Below are positions 1 to 5,658 of a stretch of 6,603 bases of DNA, piece after piece. The position numbers and the translations under genes are program-made. Each line of letters begins with the position of its first letter. The stretch's first letter is position 1. The stretch lies in NCBI GenBank assembly GCA_902802215.1, contig CADCLH010000159.1:1-6603 (forward strand), in the 5' to 3' direction. The notes under the pieces are model-generated. The model saw only the letters and a program-made list of their open reading frames with translations, was not told the origin of the DNA and ran no database searches. The DNA is from Oscillospiraceae bacterium. GTDB lineage: Bacteria > Bacillota > Clostridia > Oscillospirales > Oscillospiraceae.

Positions 1-783
1 GCCTACCGGGTCATGGAGGGGGATCTGTTCAGCAACACCCATCCCGACGACGCCGCCCGCGTGGCCGAGGCCGCGCGCCGCTTCATCGAAGAGGGCGAGA
101 ACTATGAGGTCATCTACCGCTTCCGCCGCCGCAAGAGCGGGGACACCCGCATCATCCACGCGATCGGCAGGTACGCCGCCGCGGAGGACGGGACCATGCT
201 TGCCTATGTCTGGTATACGGACGAGGGCGAGTACACGCCGGAGGCCGGGGAGCTCGCGCCGAACCTGAACAAGGCGATCAACCGGGCCCTGCACGAGGAG
301 AGCCTCTTGCAGCGAAACTATTACGACTACCTGACCGGGCTGCCCAGCATGACCCACTTCTTCGAGCTGGCGGCGGCCGGACGCGACAGACTGCTCTCCC
401 TCGGCGGCATCCCGGCGCTCCTGTTCGTCGACCTGAGCGGGATGAAGGGCTTCAACAGCAAGTACGGCTTTTCGGAGGGCGACGCGCTGCTGCGCGCCTT
501 CTCCCAGCTGCTGATCGGGCACTTCGGACGGGACTGCTGCAGCCGCTTCGGGCAGGACCACTTCGCCGTCGTCACCAGAGCGGACGATCTGGAGGAGCGG
601 CTCAACGAGCTTTTCCGCGAGACCGCGGCGCTCAACGGCGGAAGAACGCTGCCGCTGCGCGTGGGCATCCAGATCTACGACAAGGGCGTCGAGGAGATCT
701 CCGCCGCCTGCGACCGGGCCAAGATCGCCTGCGATCTGGGCCGCAACACCTACGTCTCCGGCTTCAACTACTACGACGATTGA
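1..783 (+). CDS. PAS/degenerate-GGDEF part of a c-di-GMP signalling protein (5' partial, frame broken at 3' end)
   Basis: This is the N-terminal part of a cyclic-di-GMP turnover protein. The frame is open from base 1, so the true start lies upstream; residues here are counted from the Met at position 13. Residues ~8-75 look like the end of a PAS_3-type sensor domain (HPDD, then YRFRR..SGDTR, then a final D70). Residues ~103-253 are a GGDEF fold: DYLTGLPS at 105-112, FVDLSGMKGFN with the first metal-ligand Asp at D140, and GFSEGDALL. The signature is GQDHF (180-184) instead of GGDEF, and no RxxD inhibitory site is seen, so cyclase activity is unlikely; such domains often act as regulatory or GTP-sensing modules. 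The frame stops at 781-783 right after FNYYDD, where homologues normally run through a short linker into an EAL domain. That EAL domain follows at once in the +2 frame. It is best read as the front half of a broken or mis-sequenced gene. Confidence 0.85.
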   Translation, partial: AYRVMEGDLFSNTHPDDAARVAEAARRFIEEGENYEVIYRFRRRKSGDTRIIHAIGRYAAAEDGTMLAYVWYTDEGEYTPEAGELAPNLNKAINRALHEESLLQRNYYDYLTGLPSMTHFFELAAAGRDRLLSLGGIPALLFVDLSGMKGFNSKYGFSEGDALLRAFSQLLIGHFGRDCCSRFGQDHFAVVTRADDLEERLNELFRETAALNGGRTLPLRVGIQIYDKGVEEISAACDRAKIACDLGRNTYVSGFNYYDD

Positions 784-790
784 GAATCTG
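775..790 (+). other. Frameshift/deletion junction between GGDEF-like and EAL domains
   Basis: Frame 1 ends ..FNYYDD-stop at 781-783. Frame 2 is already reading IENLDRAL from 779. In related proteins, as I recall them, a charged linker of roughly 15-20 residues separates these two motifs. Here the motifs abut, so a simple one-base indel does not fully explain it; a small deletion whose length is not a multiple of three does. No slippery heptamer is evident at the site. The consequence is that the degenerate GGDEF module and the intact phosphodiesterase module are no longer in one reading frame. Confidence 0.7.
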
Positions 791-859
791 GACCGGGCGC
801 TCGCGGAGCGCTGGATCAAGGTCTATTACCAGCCCATCGTCCGCAACGCCAACGGACAG

Positions 860-1987
860 GTGAGCGACGAGGAGGCGCTGGCGCGCTGGATCGACCCGGA
901 CAGGGGGCTCCTGCCGCCGTCGGAGTTCATCCCCGTGCTGGAGGACTCCGGGCTCATCTACAAGCTGGATCTCTACATGATCGACCGCGTGCTGGAGGAG
1001 CTCCAGCGCAAGCGGGAGGCCGGACTTGTGATGCTGCCGGTGTCCGTGAACCTCTCCCGCGTGGACTTCGACGCCTGCGATATCGTCGAGGAGGTCCGGC
1101 GCCGCGTGGACGACGCGGGCGTGAGCCGGAAGCTCATCACCATCGAGATCACCGAGAGCGTGGTCGGCAGCAATCTGGAATTCATCAGGTCGCAGATCGA
1201 CCACTTCCACGCGCTGGGCTTCCGCGTCTGGATGGACGACTTCGGCAGCGGCTACTCCTCGCTGGACGTGCTGCAAAGCATACGCTTTGACGTCATCAAG
1301 TTCGACATCCGCTTCATGCAGCAGTTCGACAGATCGAAGCGCAGCCGCATCGTGCTCACGGAGCTGGCCAAGATGGCGATGGACATGGACATCGAGACCG
1401 TCGTCGAGGGCGTGGAGACGCGGGACCAGCTCGACTTCATCACCGAGGTCGGCTGCACCAAGGCGCAGGGCTACTACTACCGCAAGCCCAACCCGCTCGA
1501 GGAGATCCTCGAGCGCAACAGGAAGGGCGAGGCGATCCGCCGCGAGAGCCCGGACGAGGAGGACTACTACGCCGCGATCGGCGCGTTCAACCTCTACGAC
1601 CCCTCGGTCATCATGGAGGTCGAGGACGACCGGTATCAGTCCTTCCTCGACGCGATCCCGATGGCCATCATCGAGAAGGAGAACCCGGAGGACAGATGCC
1701 TGCGCATCCTGCGCTGCAACGCCTCGTTCCGCAGCTTCATGGGGCGGGTGCTCGGCGTCCGGCTGCCCGAGGAGGCGGAGCTCAAAAAGCACACGCTGCA
1801 AGAGCCGCCGAACGGCGCGCTGAAGGAGACGCTCGCAAGGTGCTCCGCCAGCGGAAACTGGGTGCTGATCGGCGAGAAGAAGGGCAAGGCGGGTTATTCC
1901 GCCCACGCCTTCGTGCGCCAGATCTCCGCCAATCCCGTCAGCGGGGCGAAGGCCTACGCCGTCGTTGCCCTCACCATCCCCGTGTGA
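860..1987 (+). CDS. EAL-domain c-di-GMP phosphodiesterase part with C-terminal PAS-like domain (back half of the same gene)
   Basis: The EAL domain hydrolyses c-di-GMP to pGpG. Counted from the GTG at 860, the catalytic set is complete: EALAR (E5), N64 in SVNLSR, E96 in EITES, D126-D127 in DDFGSGYSSL, K147 in VIKFD, E183 in VEGVET and Q203 before GYYY. Residues ~235-375 (from YYAAIGAFNLYDPSVI) form a second module with a PAS-like look (FLDAIPMAIIE, then LRCNASFRSFM, then a beta-rich end). This tail is often found on clostridial GGDEF-EAL proteins; its ligand is unknown to me. EAL coding clearly begins upstream of the GTG. The same frame at ~779-859 reads IENLDRALAERWIKVYYQPIV, whose YYQPIV strand belongs to the EAL fold. 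The GTG has no ribosome binding site and would delete that strand. I therefore treat this as the C-terminal half of the upstream frame, separated by a frameshift or deletion. Stop TGA is at 1985-1987. Confidence 0.85.
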   Translation: MSDEEALARWIDPDRGLLPPSEFIPVLEDSGLIYKLDLYMIDRVLEELQRKREAGLVMLPVSVNLSRVDFDACDIVEEVRRRVDDAGVSRKLITIEITESVVGSNLEFIRSQIDHFHALGFRVWMDDFGSGYSSLDVLQSIRFDVIKFDIRFMQQFDRSKRSRIVLTELAKMAMDMDIETVVEGVETRDQLDFITEVGCTKAQGYYYRKPNPLEEILERNRKGEAIRRESPDEEDYYAAIGAFNLYDPSVIMEVEDDRYQSFLDAIPMAIIEKENPEDRCLRILRCNASFRSFMGRVLGVRLPEEAELKKHTLQEPPNGALKETLARCSASGNWVLIGEKKGKAGYSAHAFVRQISANPVSGAKAYAVVALTIPV

Positions 1988-1990
1988 GGA

Positions 1991-2033
1991 ATTGAAAAAC
2001 AAGGACTCCACCGGCCGCAAGGCCGGTGGAGTC
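1991..2033 (-). terminator. Rho-independent terminator of nifJ
   Basis: A perfect 13-bp stem (2004-2016 with 2021-2033, arm gactccaccggcc) closes a 4-base loop at 2017-2020. Read on the minus strand, the stem is followed directly by a T-rich tract (CTTGTTTTTCAAT, 1991-2003), the normal arrangement for termination of the leftward nifJ transcript. On the plus strand the stem is followed by agactgtagac, with no T run. Any termination of the rightward EAL gene, which stops only 16 bases before the stem, would therefore be weak. Confidence 0.8.
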
Positions 2034-2047
2034 AGACTGTAGACAAA

Positions 2048-2077
2048 CCCTTGCAAACCAAGTTGGTCTTGTAAGGG
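2048..2077. repeat. Imperfect hairpin between nifJ stop and its terminator
   Basis: Left arm cccttgcaaacca (2048-2060) pairs with right arm tggtcttgtaaggg (2064-2077) around a 3-base loop. One base (c2068) is bulged, and one pair (g2053 with t2072) is a G-U wobble in plus-strand RNA but a C-A mismatch in minus-strand RNA. There is no following T run. It lies between two perfect hairpins and looks like the middle unit of a composite palindromic element. Confidence 0.5.
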
Positions 2078-2080
2078 GGA

Positions 2081-5000
2081 TCAGTGAAGGGGGACGGAGA
2101 GTCCCCCTTCACGTACAATCCATGCAAAAATGAACAGCACCTCGGCCCTCTCGGGGAAGGTGCGGGTCAGGGACGAGAAGCGGACCTCGCCCATCATGAA
2201 CTCGCGCAGCTTGCCGTTGGGCTCCTTGCTGTCGAGCACGAAGGGGTTCTTGCCCTGGGCCTTGTTCTCGGGGATGTAGCGCCACAGCGGCCAGTAGCCG
2301 CACTCCACGGCGAGCTTCTGCTCGGCCTGGGACTTGCCCATGCCGTTGACCAGACCGTGGTTGATGCAGGGGGCGTAGGCGATAATCAGGGACGGGCCCT
2401 TGTGCGCCTCGGCCTCCTTGAGCGCGGTGATGAGCTGGGCGGGATTGGCGCCCATGGCGACCTGCGCGACATACACGTCGCCGTAGCTCATGGCGATGCG
2501 GCCCAGATCCTTCTTGGCGGTCTCCTTGCCCGCGTTGGCGAACTGCGCCACCGCGCCGATGGAGGTGGCCTTCGAGGCCTGGCCGCCGGTGTTGGAGTAG
2601 ACCTCGGTATCCACGACGACGATGTTCACGTCCGTGCCGGAGGCGAGGACGTGGTCCAGTCCGCCGTAGCCGATGTCGTAGGCCCAGCCGTCGCCGCCGT
2701 ACATCCACATGCTCTTCTTGACCAGCGCGTCGGTGCGGTCTTTCAGGAAACGGACGTCGTCGGAGTCGTCCTTTGTTGCTGCCAGCGCGGCCTTGAGCTC
2801 CTCGGAGACCTTGCGGGTGCACGCGGGCTCGTCGCCCTTTTCAAGCCAGGCGGCGAGGGCGGCCTTGAGGGCCTCGTCCTTTGTCGCGGCCAGAGCGGCC
2901 TCGGCGTGGGCCCTGGCCTGACGGCGCATCTGGTTGACGGACAGGCACATGCCCAGCGAGTACTCGGCGTTGTTCTCAAACAGGGAGTTCGACGGGGCGG
3001 GACCGAAGCCCTTGGCGGTCTTGGCATAGGGGAAGGTCGGCGTGGAGGAGCCGACGACGTAGGTGCAGCCCGTGGCGTCGGCAATGTACATGCGCTCGCC
3101 GAAGAGCTGGGTCATCAGCTTCATGTACGGGGCCTCGCCGCAGCCGGCGCAGGAGCCGTTGAACTCGTAGAGCGGGCGCTCGTACTGGCTGCCGCGGGTC
3201 GAGAACTTGTCCATGGGGTTGGCCTTGACCGGCAGAGAGACGAGGTAATCCCAGTTGGGCTGCTCGTGCATCTGGCTCTCCAGCGGCTCCATGACCAGGG
3301 CCTTGTTCTTCGCCGGGCAGACGTTGGCGCAGGAGGAGCAGCCCTGGCAGTCGATCGGGTCGACCTGGATGCGGTAGGTATAATTTTCAAAGCCCTTGCC
3401 GACCGCCTTCTTCGTGACCATGCCCTCGGGCGCGGCCGCCTTCTCCTCCTCGGTCACGAGGAAGGGACGGATCGCCGCGTGCGGGCAGACCAGCGAGCAC
3501 ATGTTGCAGCCGATGCAGTTCTCGGGGATCCACTTCGGCACGTTGGTGGCGATGCCGCGGCGCTCGTACTTCGAGGTCTCCACCGGGCTGACGCCGTCGG
3601 CGTAAGGCATGAACTTCGACACCGGGATGCGGTCGCCCTTCTGGTTGTTGACCGGGATCTGGATGTCGCGGATGTAGGCGGGCAGGCTTTCGTCCACGGT
3701 CTCGGGCTCGTCCTTGAGCGCGGCCCACTCCTTCGGCACGTCGATCTTTTTGACCGCCGTGAGACCCGCGTCGACCGCGGCGCAGTTCATGTTGACGATC
3801 TTGTCGCCCTTCTTGGAGTAGGTCTTGACGATGGCCTGCTTCATGTAGTCGACCGCCTCGTCGATGGGCAGCACGCCCGAGAGCTTGAAGAACGCCGACT
3901 GCAACACCGTGTTCGTGCGGTTGCCGAGGCCGATCTGCTGGGCGATGGCGGTGGCGTCGATGGTGTAGAAGTTCAGGCCGCGCTCGGCGATGATGCGCTT
4001 GGCGCGGTTCGGCAGATGCTCCTCGAGCCCGGCCATGTCCCAGTCGGTGTTGAGCAGGAAGGTGCCGCCCGGCTTGATCTCGGAGACGATGTCGAAGTTC
4101 TTCATGTAGCTCTGCTTGTGGCAGGCCACAAAGTCGGCCATCGTGACGTAGTAGGTGGAGCGGATCGGCTCGTGCCCGAAGCGCAGGTGGCTCTTGGTCA
4201 CGCCGCCGGACTTCTTGGAGTCGTACTCAAAGTAGGCCTGGGCGTACTGGTCGGTGTTGTCGCCGATGATCTTGATGGAGTTCTTGTTCGCGCCCACCGT
4301 GCCGTCGGAGCCGAGACCCCAGAACTTGCAGGAGATGATGCTCTTGCCGGCGGTGACGATGTTCTCGCCCACGGGCAGGGAGGTGAAGGTCACGTCGTCC
4401 TCGATGCCGACGGTGAAGTGGTTCTTCTTCGCGCCGGACATGTTGTCGAACACGGCCTTGATGTGGGCAGGGATCGTGTCCTTGGAGCTCAGGCCGTAGC
4501 GGCCGCCGAGAATCGTCACCTTGCGTTCGGACTCGGAAAAGGCGGTGCAGACGTCGGCGAAGAGCGGCTCGCCGGCGGAGCCGGGCTCCTTGGTGCGGTC
4601 GAGCACGGTGAGGACCTTCACGCTCTCCGGCAGGGCCTCCATCAGATGCCTGACCGAGAACGGGCGGTACAGGTGCACCTGCACCATGCCGACCTTCTCG
4701 CCGCGCGCGGTGAGGTAGTCGACGACCTCGCGCATGGTCTCGCACACGGAGCCCATCGCGATCGCGACGCGCTCGGCGTCGGGCGCGCCGTAGTAGTTGA
4801 AGAGCTTGTAGTCGCGTCCGGTGAGCTTGTTGATGGCGTCCATCTTCTCCTGCACGATCTCGGGCAGGGCGTCGTAGGCGCTGTTGCAGGCCTCGCGGGA
4901 CTGGAAGAAGGTGTCGGGGTTTTGCAGGGTGGAGCGGATGGTCGGGTGCTCGGAGTTGAGCGCGTGGTCCTTGAAGGCCTTGATCTTGTCCCAGTCGACG

Positions 5001-5578
5001 ATCTCGCGCAGATCCTCGTAGTCGAGCACGTCGATCTTCTGGATCTCATGGCTGGTGCGGAAGCCGTCGAAGAAGTGCTGGAAGGGGATCGAGCCCTTGA
5101 TCGCGCTCAGGTGCGCGACCGCGCCCAGATCCATGCACTCCTGCACGCTCGAGGAGGCGAGCTGGGCAAAGCCGGTCTGGCGGCAGGCCATGACGTCGGA
5201 CTGGTCGCCGAAGATGGAGATGGAGTGCGTGCCGACCGTGCGCGCGGCGACGTGCATGACGCCGGGCAGCATGGAGCCCGCGATGCGGTACATCGGCGGG
5301 ATCATCAGCATCAGGCCCTGAGAGGCGGTGTAGGTGGAAGCGAGAGAGCCGGTCTCGAGCGCGCCGTGCATGGCGCCGCAGGCGCCGGCCTCGCTTTGCA
5401 GCTCGACGAGCTGCACGGGCTGGCCGAAGAGGTTCTTCTTGCCGTGGGCCGCCCAGTTGTCCACATGGTCGGCCATGGGGCTCGAGGGCGTGATGGGGTA
5501 GATGGTGGCGAGTTCGGTAAAGGCATAGCTTGCGTAGGCGGCGGCTTCGTTGCCGTCCATGGTTTTCTTGGTGAGCAT
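2081..5578 (-). CDS. nifJ: Pyruvate:ferredoxin (flavodoxin) oxidoreductase, single-chain, with aberrant C-terminal tail
   Basis: This cytoplasmic enzyme converts pyruvate, CoA and oxidised ferredoxin to acetyl-CoA, CO2 and reduced ferredoxin, the central pyruvate-oxidising step of anaerobes. At 1165 residues it is close to the clostridial norm of about 1170-1180. Domains in order are: pyrimidine-binding domain I (~1-255; YPITPSSPMA with T30, E63 in QSEAGA, R113); domain II (~260-410); the gamma/EKR region (~415-650; GLGSDGTVGANKNSIKIIG); a two-[4Fe-4S] ferredoxin domain (C688, C691, C694, C698 and C744, C747, C750, C754); and the TPP domain (~805-1148). The TPP domain has proximal-cluster cysteines C810, C813, C838 and C1071 and the motif GDGWAYDIGYGG...SNTGGQ (962-1000). 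All cluster ligands are present, so it should be active. The ATG is set by AGGAGG six bases upstream and by alignment of MLTKKTMDGN to family N-termini. After FPERAEVLF (1149) the usual basic/acidic helical tail is missing, replaced by IFAWIVREGGLSVPLH. The upstream PLP gene is co-directional, 80 bases away. Confidence 0.96.
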   Translation of the reverse strand: MLTKKTMDGNEAAAYASYAFTELATIYPITPSSPMADHVDNWAAHGKKNLFGQPVQLVELQSEAGACGAMHGALETGSLASTYTASQGLMLMIPPMYRIAGSMLPGVMHVAARTVGTHSISIFGDQSDVMACRQTGFAQLASSSVQECMDLGAVAHLSAIKGSIPFQHFFDGFRTSHEIQKIDVLDYEDLREIVDWDKIKAFKDHALNSEHPTIRSTLQNPDTFFQSREACNSAYDALPEIVQEKMDAINKLTGRDYKLFNYYGAPDAERVAIAMGSVCETMREVVDYLTARGEKVGMVQVHLYRPFSVRHLMEALPESVKVLTVLDRTKEPGSAGEPLFADVCTAFSESERKVTILGGRYGLSSKDTIPAHIKAVFDNMSGAKKNHFTVGIEDDVTFTSLPVGENIVTAGKSIISCKFWGLGSDGTVGANKNSIKIIGDNTDQYAQAYFEYDSKKSGGVTKSHLRFGHEPIRSTYYVTMADFVACHKQSYMKNFDIVSEIKPGGTFLLNTDWDMAGLEEHLPNRAKRIIAERGLNFYTIDATAIAQQIGLGNRTNTVLQSAFFKLSGVLPIDEAVDYMKQAIVKTYSKKGDKIVNMNCAAVDAGLTAVKKIDVPKEWAALKDEPETVDESLPAYIRDIQIPVNNQKGDRIPVSKFMPYADGVSPVETSKYERRGIATNVPKWIPENCIGCNMCSLVCPHAAIRPFLVTEEEKAAAPEGMVTKKAVGKGFENYTYRIQVDPIDCQGCSSCANVCPAKNKALVMEPLESQMHEQPNWDYLVSLPVKANPMDKFSTRGSQYERPLYEFNGSCAGCGEAPYMKLMTQLFGERMYIADATGCTYVVGSSTPTFPYAKTAKGFGPAPSNSLFENNAEYSLGMCLSVNQMRRQARAHAEAALAATKDEALKAALAAWLEKGDEPACTRKVSEELKAALAATKDDSDDVRFLKDRTDALVKKSMWMYGGDGWAYDIGYGGLDHVLASGTDVNIVVVDTEVYSNTGGQASKATSIGAVAQFANAGKETAKKDLGRIAMSYGDVYVAQVAMGANPAQLITALKEAEAHKGPSLIIAYAPCINHGLVNGMGKSQAEQKLAVECGYWPLWRYIPENKAQGKNPFVLDSKEPNGKLREFMMGEVRFSSLTRTFPERAEVLFIFAWIVREGGLSVPLH
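2084..2112. repeat. Perfect 12-bp inverted repeat inside the last codons of nifJ
   Basis: Arms gtgaagggggac (2084-2095) and gtcccccttcac (2101-2112) match perfectly around a 5-base loop. Read leftward it encodes the nifJ tail residues REGGLSVPLH, directly before the stop at 2081-2083. It has the look of a terminator stem or a dispersed palindromic repeat, but no T run follows on either strand. Confidence 0.75.
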
Positions 5579-5584
5579 GGATAT

Positions 5585-5590
5585 CCTCCT
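5585..5590 (-). promoter_or_regulatory. nifJ ribosome binding site (AGGAGG)
   Basis: A perfect AGGAGG on the minus strand lies six bases before the ATG at 5576-5578. It fixes the nifJ start and indicates strong initiation, as expected for an abundant central-metabolism enzyme. Confidence 0.9.
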
Positions 5591-5601
5591 ATTTTTTACG
5601 C

Positions 5602-5638
5602 GCGATTCGGTCCGCCGAAAACCGGCGGACCGAATCGC
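5602..5638. repeat. Perfect 16-bp palindrome between the PLP-enzyme gene and nifJ
   Basis: Arms gcgattcggtccgccg (5602-5617) and cggcggaccgaatcgc (5623-5638) match perfectly around a 5-base loop (aaaac). In the leftward transcript the stem begins 20 bases after the PLP-enzyme stop. It ends 11 bases before the nifJ AGGAGG and is followed by gcgtaaaaaat, an A run rather than the T run a terminator needs. On the plus strand no T run follows either. It could be a leader hairpin, an RNA processing or stability element between two cistrons, a terminator that lost its tail, or an operator. I see no convincing -35/-10 pair in the 80-base gap. Confidence 0.75.
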
Positions 5639-5658
5639 TGCGAATGCTTACGCGGGGA

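Larger units (their letters stand above)
2034..2131. repeat. Candidate dispersed palindromic element forming the nifJ 3' end
   Basis: This segment differs from the surrounding GC-rich coding DNA. It has AT-richer patches (a GCATGGATTGTACG stretch read leftward at its nifJ edge, and TTTGTCTACAGTCTGA at its other edge), two hairpins inside it, and a third perfect stem directly abutting. Its right edge falls exactly where nifJ stops resembling its family (after residue F1149, base 2132). I recall TTTGTCTACAGTCTGA-like strings beside hairpins as recurrent in gut Firmicute intergenic regions, but cannot verify that here. No terminal inverted repeats or target duplication are visible. The outer boundaries are estimates. 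Confidence 0.4.

Noticed and set aside
775..790. Programmed ribosomal frameshifting joining the GGDEF and EAL halves
   Set aside because: I see no slippery heptamer, stimulatory stem or internal ribosome binding site at the junction. The inter-domain linker also appears to be missing, which points to a deletion.
764..2056. 430-codon open frame on the minus strand opposite the EAL gene
   Set aside because: Its residue composition is that of an antisense shadow, and it runs opposite a frame with all EAL catalytic motifs. Its first codons fall in the hairpin repeat region.
2048..2112. Riboswitch or small RNA gene in the three-hairpin region
   Set aside because: The region sits at the 3' ends of two convergent genes, with no promoter that I can see and no recognised riboswitch core. 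Simple stems fit terminator or repeat DNA better.
5602..5638. Redox (Rex) or other known repressor operator upstream of nifJ
   Set aside because: The palindrome is GC-rich and does not resemble the AT-rich TTGTGAnnnnnnTCACAA-type Rex site. Its length and loop suit an RNA hairpin better.
5591..5638. Plus-strand rho-independent terminator at the 16-bp palindrome
   Set aside because: The T run (attttt) lies before the stem on the plus strand, not after it, and no rightward gene ends there.
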